The notes beneath the pieces are model-generated. The model was not told where the DNA came from and searched no databases. It worked only from the letters and a program-made list of their open reading frames with translations. The translations under genes were made by a program, and so were the position numbers. DNA of 64,000 nt, taken from NCBI RefSeq assembly GCF_947179515.1, contig NC_067473.1, forward strand, positions 90,008,850 to 90,072,849, read 5' to 3'. This document shows, piece by piece, positions 1 to 12,634 of the stretch. Source of the DNA: Apodemus sylvaticus (Eukaryota > Chordata > Mammalia > Rodentia > Muridae). Every line of letters begins with the position of its first letter. The stretch's first letter is position 1.

Positions 1-1156
1 AACAGAGGAGATCATGACAATGTAACTCTTATGTGAGGTTTGGTATTGATTGGCATGGAGGACATCTAACAGAAATGCCAGGTACTGTTTAATTTCAATT
101 TCATTAGAATAATTTCATTTAACATTTTTTCAGCTTTAGTGCCAGGATGTATTTGGAAAAATATGTGGAGAAAAGTAGCATAGCTCTAATAAAGCCAGGT
201 TCTGTGAAAATAATGAACACAGCCAAATGTGTGTATCTCATTCGTGCTAATTTTTCTGATTGATGTTTTCATGCAGCTTGCAGTAATGACTAGTGTGATC
301 CTCATTCAAGAAATAACAGATTTGCAACAGATCCATGGAAATTTTTGAATTGTTTTTGGATGGCAAAGCATACAGATGTAAGGAGAACCACCTAATTTTG
401 CTTTTCTTTTCTCAACTTTTGGTATTATTAACCTTATCAATAACATGCATTTTTATTGTAATGGTGCCTATGTGTGTTTGGTGAAGATTTAGAATGAGGT
501 CCCTTCACTGCAGACAGGTGTGGTTTCTCAGTGTTTTCACACATTCAACTGGTTTCTTTTTCTGTGTAGTTAATTACAAATATTATTCCTTTAAAATCAA
601 GACTTAAAATCCTGACTCAAGAAAAATAAAAGGTAGCATGAACTTCTGAGAGCCTTTGCAAGGCTTTCATAAAGGCAGTAGAATATTGTGATAATCCAGA
701 TAGCCTTGCTCAAATTATGAGAATACAAATAATTTTTCTATATCATAAAAGTCAAGTAGTTGAAAATACTACATATCAACAAATTTGTAATCAATGATCA
801 CAGGATATGTTACATAATTATTTTATTCATTCATTTTCCCCTTATTATAGAAGTTTTCCTTTGAAATATTTTAGAGGATTCATTAACTTATTTTATTAAG
901 GAATGCCTTTTAATTTTCTTATTAATAATTACACATAACATTAGAAAGATATCTTTTCTACCAACATCATAACTTATATAAATAAAAAATACATTCTGAT
1001 AAAAGTAAAATTTCAGCTATTTTTACTCTTTTGTTATGATTACAGCTTTAAAATGTCCCTATGAAATATAAGAATTTGAAGCATTTGATTGGATAAGTAT
1101 TTCAAAAGCTATACAAATGAAAGTGTGTGCATGCATGAGTGCATGTGTGCAGGCAT

Positions 1157-1158
<2 letters not shown>
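1..1158. other. AT-rich DNA, nothing recognised
   Basis: I see no long open frame, SINE or L1 signature here. The end of the stretch (from about 1123) grades into imperfect TG/CATG runs leading to the microsatellite. Confidence 0.5.

Positions 1159-1198
<40 letters not shown>
1159..1198. repeat. (GT)n microsatellite
   Basis: About 20 uninterrupted GT units, preceded by imperfect TGCA/TGTG runs. Confidence 0.95.
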
Positions 1199-1200
<2 letters not shown>

Positions 1201-2248
1201 TGTCTGTATGTGTGTTCATGTTTGGTCTGCTAATGGAATAATATGTATACATGTGTTTTAAATAGTTTTGGTGTTGAGAAGTACAACTTCTTAAAAGTTA
1301 GATATCATTATCAAATTTACTACAATTGCTGTGGGACTGAGCTGCAGGATCATACAGTAGGTAAGAGGAGTGACTTATAAAACATTTTCTGTGTCTGTGT
1401 GTGTGTGCTTTTTGACATTCCACTATAACAGTAAACTCACAAGTTTAAATGGTCTAGCCAAGAGAATGTAGGTTTGTTTTATTTCAATTTTAATTAATAA
1501 TATTACCTGTCATATCAAAAACTTCACAGCACAAATAAATGTATCTATATGCATGTATATGTTTCCCATCTAAAAGAGAGTGCTCCACATTTGAACAGGT
1601 GGCCTGAAGGAACGCCTGTACTGATAACAGATATCGTATTTCCAGGAGGAAGCATCAATTAAAGTTGCTGTGATCAAAGGGTTCAGGGGAAGCCATAGAA
1701 TTCAATTGCAAGGGGAAATGTCAAACTCAGCCCTTCTGAGAAAAGAAGAGATGACTTCCTGTCTTAATGGGTGAACAGGTGACTGGGAAGTCAAGTACTT
1801 AATGTTGGTATCAAAGGACCCAGTCAAGCTGAAGTCACAAGGAGGACAGGGAAACTACCCATGAAATTTCAACAATATGGTAGTCCAAACAAGGAATGCA
1901 TTGTTAACACTAGTCTACTTAGATACAAAAGCAAAATTTTACTCAAGTGTCAGATGGGTAAGGGAAAATTCTAAAACAGTATATTTGGAACATATCAGTG
2001 TACACAGACTTTGATAGAATGAAATACCCAAAGAAATGATAGCCAAGATAAACAGTTCAGATTGGAACTAAAATCTCCATTCTTACTGTACTCAACCTCT
2101 TCACCATATAATGCACATACACTTATAAAGAAGGGAATAATGGTAGGGTCGTAGATAAAAGTCAGTGGATAAATGCATTCTGAGAGATAAACTTTGATTC
2201 ACTGATGATATATAAAACAAGACATAGCAGTTTGTATGGACATGTTGT
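1199..2248. other. Intergenic, nothing recognised
   Basis: No repeat family or gene identified. A slightly more GC-rich patch at about 1590-1900 has no recognisable coding or repeat signature. Confidence 0.45.
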
Positions 2249-2275
2249 ATGTGTGTGTGTGTGTGTGTGTGTGTG
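2249..2275. repeat. (GT)n microsatellite
   Basis: About 13 GT units. The open frame across it, read as a threonine/histidine run, is an artefact of the repeat. Confidence 0.9.
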
Positions 2276-2625
2276 AATTTTGAAGGAGAGCATAGGAGGA
2301 GTTGGGGGAGGACAAAGGGGCAGGAATACTGTACCTTAGATGTAATGAAGTTGCAACAAGAAAATATCAATTAAATAACTTATATCTACAGAGCAATATT
2401 ATTACGTCAGGATTTTAAAATAACAAAAATTGTAAGGTTTATAAATTAATATAATATGTTATTTTTTATTAAATGATTTAATTTATTTTGAAATTCTTGT
2501 CATTGATGTCAGAATAGAGGGTGCTATAAACTTTTGGAAATGATGGGACAAATACAGAAGAAATTTATTTTTGTTTTTTGTGTTTTGTTTGTTTTTAATG
2601 AAAACCACATTTAGCCTTAAATTTC

Positions 2626-2786
2626 TTTTTCTTTTTCTTTTTTGGTTTTTTGAGACAGGGTTTCTCTGTGTAGCCCTGGATGTCCTGGAACTCACTCTGT
2701 AGACCAGACTGTCCTCGAACTCAGAGATCCGCCTGCCTCTGCTTCCCAAATGCTGGGATTAAAGGCATGAGCCACCACTTTCCGGC
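2626..2786 (-). mobile_element. B1 SINE, full length, minus strand
   Basis: Read on the minus strand this is a 7SL-derived B1: the head lies at 2786, followed by the 'GCCTTTAATCCCAGCA'-like box A region, the 'GAGTTCGAGGACAG' box B region, the 'GAAACCCTGTCTCA' end and an A-rich tail (T-rich on the plus strand, 2626-2656). A perfect 15-bp direct repeat (ttagccttaaatttc) flanks it at 2611-2625 and 2787-2801, so both ends are fixed. The few changes in body and TSD suggest fairly recent insertion. Confidence 0.95.
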
Positions 2787-2801
2787 TTAGCCTTAAATTT
2801 C

Positions 2802-5034
2802 ATATTATTTTCCTAACTGGCATGCATTGTAATGAATAAGTTTTTTTTTATTAGTTTACTGTTATAATCTCATTGGTCTGAAAGAGAATTTGATTGTAAT
2901 ATTCTTACTGTTCACTCTGTAAGGAGCAAATAACGAATATAGACTTTTATCTTCTTTGCTCTTACAATTTTTGTTGTTGTTTTTCTTCCTACTCCCTGCT
3001 TCATTTTCATGGACATGGCCTTGCAAAGCTACCTCTTTTGTAAAATTGTCTCTTGATGTCCTTTCTCAGATATGTTTATAAATATTTTTTAAACTAGCTA
3101 AGTACAAAAACAGTTTATAAAGTCTGAGTAGCAATTGTTTTGCAATACTTATTAAGTACATTGCTAACAGTAGTAGTTGCTGTGTGTGAAGTACAACATA
3201 TTTAGAAAAGTATGATTGCATTCTCTCCAAACAGACTCCATGGTGCAGCCTTTGATTTTCTGTCTTTATTAGCTGTTCACTGATCTGGCAAAGAAAATTG
3301 CCTCAATGTGAATAAATAAGAATTAGCTCATTAACTGTACATAATTAACACAAATAAAGCTGATGAACCTAATGCTAAATATTGCAAGCTTTCTATTTTA
3401 CAAGCAATGCTGAATATTTGTGCATTATTAAACAGTGTACTCAGTGAACACTAATTGAGTATGAGAGACTAGTCATAGCCATTGCTAAGTGCTGAACACA
3501 CGAGTATGCCCTGTAGTTCAATAGACAAAATTTTTAACATGTTAGTTATGTAATTTTCATGATATGTAATGAAAATTATTGATAACCATAGAATTTATAG
3601 GCATTGGGTAACATTGTGTGACTTGATGAAACACATGTAGAATTAAAAAACGGCATTTTGGAATATTATGTCAATGTCTACCATTATACAGATTTAGAGT
3701 AATGCTTCAGGAATAGTACTGGTATCATTTACTAATTTGAGGGCTTGATTTTGAGCCTGGGATCTTTTTATTATATACAATTCTATTGGCAAGTAGTGGG
3801 ATTAGACAGGGATAATGGTGATATTTTATTGTAATCTCATTTGATAATCTTTTTGACATTTTGCTCTTATTTTTACATTTAACATGCGTAAGCATATTGA
3901 TTAATTTTGCTACATATTTATATTGGAAATATCCAAATGGAGGGAACTGCTTTCTTGCCAATAGTCTTAAGTAGGTCTATATTACATTAGATAAATTATA
4001 AATGCAGTAAAATTGAATTGTGTTTATATTTAGAGAAATAATTTCATACAAGAACAGAAAGTATATGCAAGTATTGAAGAAATGTGAGTGTACATGAACA
4101 TAAGGTTATAAATGCTGAATTTATTTTCTTACAATTGGACTTCAATGAATCAATAGTCATTATATAAAGTTTTCATACATTTCTGCAACACATTCTCTTT
4201 AAATGCCCATGAAAGTATTTCCTTTTGTTGTAGTGTTAAATTATGTTCTGCTGTTTCATTAATGATATCTGAGCTAAGTGGAAAATTTCACTTGAATGTT
4301 TCTTCATTTTCGTGATGGGGTTATTATGAGGGATACCTTCACATTATCATCTCCTCCGAAATAATTTGCAGATTTGGGTAGGAACAATCTTGTTACCACT
4401 GCTATATAAGCATAGCTTCCACTCTTGAATTATTAAATCTCAGCTAGGCTTTTATAAAAAAGAAGCTGTCCTTTGCGGTATCTGCTTAATATCTTATGTG
4501 ATAGATTCTTGCAAAGATTTGAAGTTTCAGCATGACAAATCCCTCTTCCTTGGATCAGTTATATCAAGTAGACATGTATGAGATTAATTGCTTCTGCCAA
4601 TATTAACATCCTAGATGTCAAAATAAATTAGTGCAAGTGTTAGAGAAAAAAGAACCGAAATAAACCAACCAACCGACTAACTAACCAACTGATGAACTAA
4701 GCAACCCACTTACGAGACAGCTGGGATGCTGTGGCACTTCTCAAATATTTAAAGTTGCCTGTCTCAGTCAACTTGAACTGTTATAAGGGAGGTAGTTTAA
4801 GCAAGAGCTATGGCATCCATTTTAAGGGTCATAAGTCCAGTGACATAGGTAACTGCAAGTCTTCTTGAGAATGACAGTCACATCACCCCTGTGATAGCTT
4901 TCTCCTCTTAGATGTGTATCAGATCTATACAAGAGACAGCATACTTGTAAGTGAATCTCTAACATGCCGTCTCCTCATGAACACAAATCTAGATACCATC
5001 ACTAAGTGGTTAGCATTTTAACATACAGGCTTTA
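2802..5034. other. AT-rich intergenic DNA
   Basis: No gene or repeat family recognised apart from a degenerate CCAA/CTAA tetranucleotide run at about 4660-4712. Confidence 0.45.
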
Positions 5035-5560
5035 AGAGAGTGAAAACATTCAACCCACGCTGCGGGATGGTATAAGGCAGTCTGCGGCCTGGCTGAGCAA
5101 GGCTTACTCCTGAGACCCAGTAGAACATTCCATAAGGGACAGAACCAGTGAGTCATGCTCCCAGACTCCTGACTCCTCAACTCCATAATCCTGTGACCAT
5201 CAGTCAGATATGGCCACAACCCAGGCACCTAGTGTTCTGGCTGGATTCCACCCCTACAGTCACCTGGTTACAGCCAGGTTTTCCTGCCCCAGGGTTACCT
5301 GGCTATTGCCCACTATAAATGGAGTTTTCTTGCCCCTCCTCGTTACTCCCTCATTTTTTCTCTTGTCCTTGCTCTTGTCTCCCTGTTCCCCCCTCTCACC
5401 ATTCTTTGCCCTCTTTCCACATGGTCATGGCCAGCTCTCCTTCTTCTGTCTCCTCTTTCTTCTCTATCTCCTTTTCTCTTCCTACTTTTCTATAATAAAG
5501 CATTGAAATTATGAACTGTCTCTTCTTATCAAAACGCACCGCACAGGATCTTGGGTCAGG
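5035..5560 (+). mobile_element. LTR-like unit, unclassified (probable solo LTR)
   Basis: This GC-richer block in AT-rich surroundings has the layout of a retroviral LTR on the plus strand. A GC-rich U3-like part is followed by a TATA box (tataaa, 5314-5319), a strongly pyrimidine-rich stretch (about 5330-5490) and a polyadenylation signal (aataaa, 5494-5499) 180 bp after the TATA box. I cannot name the family and did not find convincing TG...CA ends, a primer-binding site or internal retroviral genes. A 98-codon open frame at 5210-5506 is leucine/serine-rich because of the pyrimidine tract and is not taken as a gene. It could instead be another Pol II-type dispersed repeat. Confidence 0.5.
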
Positions 5561-5603
5561 CCTCAGCGTTTTCAGGCCTCAGCGTTTTCAGGCCTCAGCA
5601 TTT
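5556..5603. repeat. 16-bp tandem repeat, three copies
   Basis: Units at 5556-5571, 5572-5587 and 5588-5603 share tcaggcctcagcgttt; the third has one change (cg to ca). They lie just after the poly(A) signal of the LTR-like unit. Confidence 0.9.
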
Positions 5604-5937
5604 CTAGACACCAGGAAAGGACCCAACCTCTTCTCAGCCAAGCTTTGGGGGTGGGGGTAGGGGTGGGAGTAGGGAGGTGTTGCACAAACGGCTCCGCCTT
5701 CTGGACAAGGACCCCCCCCCCCAACCAGCTAGCCAGACAGCCTCTCTCTCTACAGGTACTCAAGCACCCACCATCCCTACCCTCGTGAGGGGGGGGGGGG
5801 CACAGGCCTAGCCAGGTTTCCCGAAGCTGACTATGCCTACCTGTTTTGTCCAGACTGCACCCTCGCAGTAGCCCCGCCCATTTTTTCCCCACACCATGCT
5901 GTTGAGCAGGTAGGACGGCTAAACTCATGAAAAGCAT
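5604..5937. other. GC-rich tract with G and C homopolymer runs
   Basis: This follows the LTR-like unit and contains a G-rich run (about 5647-5674), a run of 11 C near 5710 and a run of 12 G near 5790. A 121-codon minus-strand frame over 5572-5937 encodes proline/threonine runs from these tracts and is not accepted as a gene. The tract may be the rest of the same dispersed element. Confidence 0.4.
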
Positions 5938-6579
5938 TGCAAAAACTAAAGTGGACTCTAATTCCTTATGCAGAATATAAATCTGAGTGAGCTCATGTTA
6001 AGGAGTTTATTATTGGGGTTCAGACGTCAGATAATGTTTCTAAAACTTTCCACTAAATCTTAAGTACCATACGAAGGGGAAATCATCACTGTTTAGTATA
6101 ATGTGCTGTAAATGTCATTATTAACACATCCTTCATCAATAAGAAATTACTATTCCAATCATTCTTATCTGAGACAGCTAATAAAAAGGTAGAGTGTAAA
6201 TTGAAAACCTGAAGTACATGCCTTTTGAAATTTTAAAGCTGTCTTTTTTGCTGACCTTAAAATGACATTTTGGAGCCCTTTCTTGGATGCATACCTGTTT
6301 ATTTTTTCACGATAGTGAATCACATTTCTGTGAAAGAAATCTTTGCATTTCCTTCATGTGTTGGCAGTAAACATAGTAAACTATATAAACAAAGAGTACA
6401 GGGAATATGAAATAAGATTATTTGAAATCATTTCAATTTGGAAGACATTTTACATATTTACATTTTGCAAAGTGTATGCAAACACTGAAGAATGATTGTA
6501 TCCAGTGAATTATAATTTAACTGTCATCGATGTGCCATTGTTTGGGGAAGAATTTTAAAATCTACTGAGCAGTATTTCA
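5938..6579. other. Intergenic, nothing recognised
   Basis: AT-rich; no gene or repeat signature seen. Confidence 0.4.
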
Positions 6580-7060
6580 GCCTATAGTGCAGTATGATTA
6601 ACTACAGTCTCTCACCTATGCAATAGATCTCTAGAATCATTGCTCCTGATCTGCAGAACCTTTGTACCCTTAGACTATACCTCTCCATTCGACTGATTTC
6701 TAACTCACTTTCTGCCACAGCTCCTAGCAATCACAGTTCTATTCTTTGGTATGAGCTTCCCTGTTCATTATAATCGTACATAAATGAGGTACTATAGTAT
6801 TTTCTTGCCTCCTTTGATTATCTTATTGTCACTTGGTATAGGGCATTCTGTTTATCTATATTGCAAAGAACATGACCCCATCTCTTGTGGTGTCCATAGT
6901 TTTTTTTCTTTATCTCTGATCCTTTGACAGGTATGTAGAGTGTTTTCTAAATATCTTATCTATTGTGAATAAAGACAGCAATAAACACAGTAATCCATAC
7001 TTCAATTCTACAGTCTGACTTCATTCCCAATGATTATATAGTCAGAATATAAATTTCTAA
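6580..7060 (-). mobile_element. Ancient mammalian L1 3' end, minus strand
   Basis: The plus strand resembles the reverse complement of an old mammalian L1 tail: a stretch like 'cagtatgattaactacagt', then 'cacagttctattct', then 'attgtgaataaagacagcaat' near 6962-6984, in the order expected for an L1M-type 3' region. It is heavily diverged with no open frame, so boundaries are approximate and the subfamily is not assigned. Confidence 0.6.
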
Positions 7061-7389
7061 ATTTATGCTAACTTAATTTCTTACTTTTTTGAGAAATTTC
7101 CATATTAATTTTTATACATTTATTTTCATGTCTAGAATATCACCAAATTTTTTTAAAAGCCAAATCGTGGTTTCCTAAAAATCTGTAAATGCTCCAGTAA
7201 CCAGAATAAAGTAATTTATACGGTGATATAGGACCGTTTTTCAAAGTATAATGAAAGAGAGAACACTTGAGATACATTCATTATTTTTCCCACTCCAACA
7301 ATTAACGAAGTAAGGTCATGCATTCTCGATTTTATTTTCGGCTGAGAGTCATCTGAGGGTGTGCTATTTTGAGGGATGGCCCAGAACAG
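7061..7389. other. Intergenic, nothing recognised
   Basis: AT-rich DNA with no clear repeat or coding signature. Confidence 0.4.
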
Positions 7390-7700
7390 ACTGGCCTGTG
7401 GCCATGTCTGTGAGAGATTGCCTTGACTGTTAGTTACTGTGTGACAGCCCTGCACACTCTGGTAGCACCAAGCCTAGACATGTGGGCCTGGACTGTATCA
7501 GAAAGTCAGCTGAATGTGAACCTGGGCGTAAGTCACACAGCTAGCCAGAAAGCAGATTCACTCTGTGGTTCTTATCTCCAGGTTGCTGCCCTGTCTTCTC
7601 TCTGTGAGAGATTATACCTGGAAATATGAGCCAAATAACCCTTTTTTCCCAATTGCTTTTTGTAGTGTTTTATCAAAACAGAATAAAAAAAAAAACCTAG
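7390..7700 (+). repeat. Old dispersed repeat, class not assigned
   Basis: The phrase order (a segment near 7410 like 'gtgagagattgccttgact', then 'tgagccaaataaccctttt' at 7628 and 'ttttgtagtgttttatca' at 7660) matches a pattern I recognise as a common rodent interspersed repeat ending, but I cannot name its class. It ends in an A-run (7686-7696). The short frames here (7423-7629, 7565-7762) are chance. Confidence 0.45.
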
Positions 7701-10049
7701 GACATGTAAATTACAAGGATCTGGAGATCTATGTGAACAATAAATGGGAGGAATATTCATGACTTTTCCTGAAAGGCACCATTGTGTCTTTAAGAATTCT
7801 GTGCCCAAGTCCACTCATGGTGGCTAGTTCAAGTGGTAACCATGGGAATTGTATATCACAATGGCAGTGACTTGTGTGGAAATTATGTAGCAATGTACTA
7901 CAAGTGGACAACCAGAGCTTAAGATGGCAGCTGAGTCAGTATAAACTAGTCTCATCCTGCTGGATCTAACATTTTGTGCTTGACAGAGTACCATGATGTG
8001 ATGTAAATTGGGCATTCATACTGGGTTTACTAATCATGGAGGAACAGGTGGAAACAGTAAGTGATAGCATCCAAGCATGGATGAAACTGATAATGCACAA
8101 GGTTTCTTCTCACACTTGGTATTCTTTGTATGTTTAAAGAAAATACCACTGTTACAAGATCATTTCTATTGTTTTAATTATCCTGCTTATTAATAACCAT
8201 TTTATAATATCCATGCAAGACACAGTTTTAAATTGATTACAAACTTTCATTACCCATGTGTTGAAACAATACTTGCTAGGAACTTTATTACACATCCCCC
8301 ATGAAACATCTCTTCGCATTTTTCTAAATAGGCCGATTTAGTACCACATGGTTAACAATTACAGAATAGCTTCGAAATGTATGAAGACGTTTAAATCATC
8401 ACAATCACATTGTGGAAGGTAGTTCAAATAGCACCTTCACACTAAACATGCAATTATCCTGTCGTCATCTATAAAGGACAATTTCCTCTAAGCAATCCTG
8501 TCCTACAGAAATCAATGAATCACAATCTGAAACCTCAGAAATATGTGAGTTCTTATGAAAGTATTGACAGGAGTCCTTGTTTCCCAAAGAATATGCTGTT
8601 TTATTAATTAGAGTAATTGGTTTTACAAGGTGGCAAAATTAAATAGGAAAATACAGCAAAGTTCTGTCATAGTTCAATGCTTTTACCCAAAAACACTATC
8701 TGAAAGAAAGGGGAAATAGATCAGAGAGCAGATCTGAAAAGAAAAATAACCATATTGTATTAATTTAATATTTTAATTGTTTTCTCAATTAATATCTTAA
8801 ATCCTCCACTGGAATATAAGTAAGCACAAAATTATTAATGTAAATAACCTTCTAGATCTTTTTTTAATACTTTTAAAAGTCTGCTTTGATTTCATATGAA
8901 TATAAATTAAATTATGACTGTGGATATTTATTGAATCAATTACAATTAAGAAGGGGGTAAACATTTACTAACAGGCATGCTTCATTTCAATTCCACAGTA
9001 CATTATCATTATCTCAGGGGGAAGAGAAACAGTTTATTTACATGGGATTAATATTTAATTTTTATTGGGAAAATGATGACAGCATTCTCACAAGATGAGG
9101 TTCAGTAAAAGATGCATCCCTTTAATTCAGAATATAATTAGTGGAAATTTGCATTTGAGTGTATGTGGATGTTGTCTGTGTCAAAGTGAAATAATCTGTA
9201 GATGTGAATCTTTGTTCAGACTTGCAAAAGAAGGGGGTTTGAGAAAGAAAATGAGAACTCTGAATAGTTCCATTCTGTTTCCAAACAATTATGAAGTAAA
9301 GTACTAAAATTTGGGGCTACATATGATATTATTTAGTTTACTAGGTTGATAACTTAGTTTCCCACACAATTCTCAAACAGACTTTAGGCCTAATATTATA
9401 ATCAGGATGTATGAAATCAGTAAAATGTAGTAGAATCCATCGAAGTGCTGTCTGCTACAACTGTGAGCTATATGGTGATGTGTGCCCATGAGGACCTAAC
9501 AGGCTGAAGCCTACCTAGCCATAGGAAAAACAGTTTTGACAGGATAACTCTCATTTTAGATGTGCTACTGCATAATAGTTCAGAGTTCATAACAGATTCT
9601 GTAATTTCTGTATTAAAATATCCATAACATTAATATGTAAATTTATAGTGAACTAACTTTGTTACTATTGTTATTTGAAAAAAAAATGTTCAAGGAAAAC
9701 AAGTGTGTCTGCTAGTTGAAGGCAGAAACAGGCCTGCTCTGGGAATTAGATTAGCCATGCTGGTAGAGGCATAACTGAAGCCCCATTAGGTCGGGCCCCT
9801 GCAGCATTTGTGCTGGAGGAGCTGAGGAAATCACATTAAGTCTTTTTCACTGCTTTCGTTTGTAAATGGCTTGGTGTCAAAGAGAAGATGGGAGTTTTCT
9901 CTTTCATCTGAATGTTATACAAGTCCACCCAGTCTCTGGACCCCTGGAAAGGAAGAAGATGAATGAGACAAAACAAGCCTCAAAGGAAAAGTAGTGTTTA
10001 CTCATGGAAGCTACTTGGTTCAGTAAGTGGTTTAATTTTTATTAGCAAT
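7701..10049. other. Unique-looking AT-rich DNA
   Basis: No repeat family or gene recognised. A GC-richer patch at about 9715-9850 stands out from its neighbours; a 70-codon frame at 9095-9307 has no recognisable similarity. Confidence 0.4.
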
Positions 10050-10080
10050 TGTGTGTGTGTGTGTGTGTGTGTGTTTGTGT
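10050..10080. repeat. (GT)n microsatellite
   Basis: About 15 GT units, interrupted once by a T near the end. Confidence 0.9.
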
Positions 10081-10517
10081 GCTGGCCAATGTGTGGATTT
10101 TTTTTTTGAGATCATTCAATTATTAAGATTTTTTGTTACTTTATATAAAAACTTTAAATGTGAAAATAAGTGGGTAATACTGAATTATTCACACCCTTCA
10201 GCTACTATATTGCTTTCTCACTAAGTATCTTTTTTGTCCTGACTGTTCATCCTTTTATAGAAGAAGGAACAAACACTGACTGGTGTTAAAATATATAGCA
10301 ATGAATTAAATAAAAATCTCATATATGATACTACATTACATATTGTGAGTAGAAAATGAGATGGCATTTTGCATCAAATGAGAATTATAATATTCAAATT
10401 ATTACGAGACACTGCTATTTACCTGTGTTATTTTATTGTTGTTTGTTTGGTTTTAAACAATATTGAAGTGTAAACAATTTGGCTTAGTTATTATAAATGG
10501 TTGGTGCCAAGCCTAAC
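10081..10517. other. AT-rich intergenic DNA
   Basis: Nothing recognised except short T runs. Confidence 0.4.
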
Positions 10518-10645
10518 AAATAGGGTTCAGTTATCAGAACCCAGACTGTGGAAGGAGATAACCAAATTTCCAGTGATATCCTGTTACCTCCATACATTAT
10601 ATATACATGCACATGCCAATAATAAATAAAACATCTTTAAAGAAA
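10518..10645 (+). mobile_element. B4/RSINE-type SINE remnant
   Basis: It resembles the 3' half of a rodent B4/RSINE element: 'cagaacccagactgtggaag', then an 'aaccaaatttccag...tgttacctcca' part, a TA/CA-rich run and the AATAAATAAAACATCTTTA tail. It is old, diverged and 5'-incomplete. Confidence 0.7.
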
Positions 10646-11395
10646 GCATTGTTGAAGACAGTAACACTGCCTGCTGTGCATTAAGATATGGAGATAATGG
10701 AGGTACTATTGAGGTGTCAGGTGAAACAGTCAGTAGCATTGCCCGAGCAAAGTCCTATGTGCAGTAAGAACACCATTAGTGAAGAAACAATGTAACTTAT
10801 GTGAACCCTTGTAGGTCTGGAATTTATGAGTTCAGAAGCACTCAGGCCAATTTCATTTATGCAGAATGTCTGTGTTAGTAATCTTTCTTGAGATATTCCA
10901 TACTACACGATTTACTGCCTTTTGGGATAGTACCTATATGATGTATTCCCTATGAAATGTTATTTCATTAACACTTAAATATAAAACATAGTAAAAATAC
11001 ATAACAGATTTGGGGCTAAGAGATAGGACATCTGTAAAAAGTAGTCTATTCAGTTAAGACATACACTGCTGGACCAGTTTCTGTCCTGTTTCCATTGTTC
11101 TCCAGTGTCCTCACTTTCAAGTTTGAACCAAGGAATGCTGGTGACTATGACAGTAGTCACAGTTAGGTTTTCATTTCTCAAATTGGCATCTAGAATGTAG
11201 CTTTCCTCCTGCACATTGACCTTAAATAGGAGCCATTATATTTTAACCTCAATATGAATAATTTTAATTCCAATGTGTTAAGCTATTTTATTTATTTGAA
11301 TCCTCTCCGATGTTCAGTTTTGTATCACTATATTTCTGTGGCACAATGTGAGGTGCTGCACTGGAAAGCAAAGGGCATTTAATAAAAAGATCATT
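10646..11395. other. Intergenic, nothing recognised
   Basis: No gene or repeat signature found. Confidence 0.4.
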
Positions 11396-11630
11396 GGCTG
11401 GGAGTTACAGCACACGCCTTTAATTCCAGCACCCTAAAGGCAAAGGCAAGAAGAACCCTGTGAACTTGAGGGTAGTCTGGTCTACAAAGAGAGTTTCAGG
11501 ACAGGCAAGGCTGTTAACACAGAAAACTCTGTCTCAAAATAAGACAACCAAAACCAACCTCCTCTCCGAAAAAATAAAAATAAAAAAAAAAAGGAAGAAA
11601 GAAAGAAAGAAAAGAAAAGAAACAAGAAAT
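11396..11630 (+). mobile_element. Old B1 SINE, plus strand
   Basis: The body at 11396-11547 has the B1 layout (ggctgggagttacagcac, 'cgcctttaattccagcac', 'tagtctggtctacaaagag', 'aaaactctgtctca') with many substitutions. It is followed by an A-rich tail that has become (GAAA)n at about 11592-11625. The 60-codon lysine-rich frame at 11460-11642 is the translation of this tail. No clear TSD. Confidence 0.85.
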
Positions 11631-12620
11631 GTATTTCAGTGATTAATTTTGGTTTTTGCTTTTGAGTCCATTTTTGAAATATCTGAAGTGGGTCTTGTAT
11701 ATGGTCCTTATGTCTGTAATTGCAGAAATGTGGCACCCTGTACAATTCATCTCTTTTCATTCACACTGAATACACCAACATTATCTTAGTTTGATAACTA
11801 TGCTAAAAGGAAAACGAAACAATAAACCAATATATGACACCAAGAAAGTTGTGTGCATTTGTGAAGAAGGTACATGTGTGTGTACCTGTTCCTGTGCATA
11901 CTCAGGACAAGCCCAGCCTCAGCATGAGCCTGGCTGTAGAGAGGGGCTTCTCAGGCACTCACTTCACTGAACACCAGCAGGGCAGCTTACTGAACCATTC
12001 CTGGCTTGCCAATTTTTTGCCTCTTCCTTTCTTTATTATTATAATTTGTATTTCCTTCAAACTGGTTTTAAGTATAGTGTGCTTATAAATGACATATTTT
12101 AAGGAAAGATTCAAATTTTATGGAATTTGTAACTTATTATGGTTATAGTTTTTTAAACCAATCCCATTGAATAGTGATTGGGTTTGGTGAAAATCTTGTA
12201 GCTCACATATTCATTGTTTTTAATTTTTCAGCTCTTCAGTTTGGGGGCCTAGACATTTTTGGCTAATAATTAATCATTCCTTATTTACTTTCAAGAGATT
12301 TTCTTTAAATGTTACTGCAGAAGACTCTTGTTCACATCATACTTGGTATGTGCTTTGAGAAATTGTTATCTATTCGTCAATGAATAATCATAGACAAGAA
12401 GAAAAATATATATTTGGAGAAAAGTTTTTGTCTATGTAAGATAAGCTAGCATTTGAATACTTTCAGATACTTAGCTTCCATATTGCTGATAATTGGTTAA
12501 TAATTATGATTTTTTTTAGTAATGAATAGTAAACATCTTTAAGCATGTAAAGATGGCATGAAAAATTGCTGCTTAATATATGCATTTAACTGAGTTCTTT
12601 GAGGCTCATGACCAAGGCCT
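11631..12620. other. Intergenic, nothing recognised
   Basis: AT-rich. A short frame at 11834-12088 has no recognisable similarity. Confidence 0.4.
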
Positions 12621-12634
12621 GTTGTATGCTTTCC

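Noticed and set aside
4655..4712. CRISPR-like short repeats
   Set aside because: A degenerate CCAA/CTAA tetranucleotide run without spacer structure; the genome is mammalian.
5572..5937. 121-codon minus-strand frame
   Set aside because: Driven by G/C homopolymers and a proline/threonine run; no recognisable domain.
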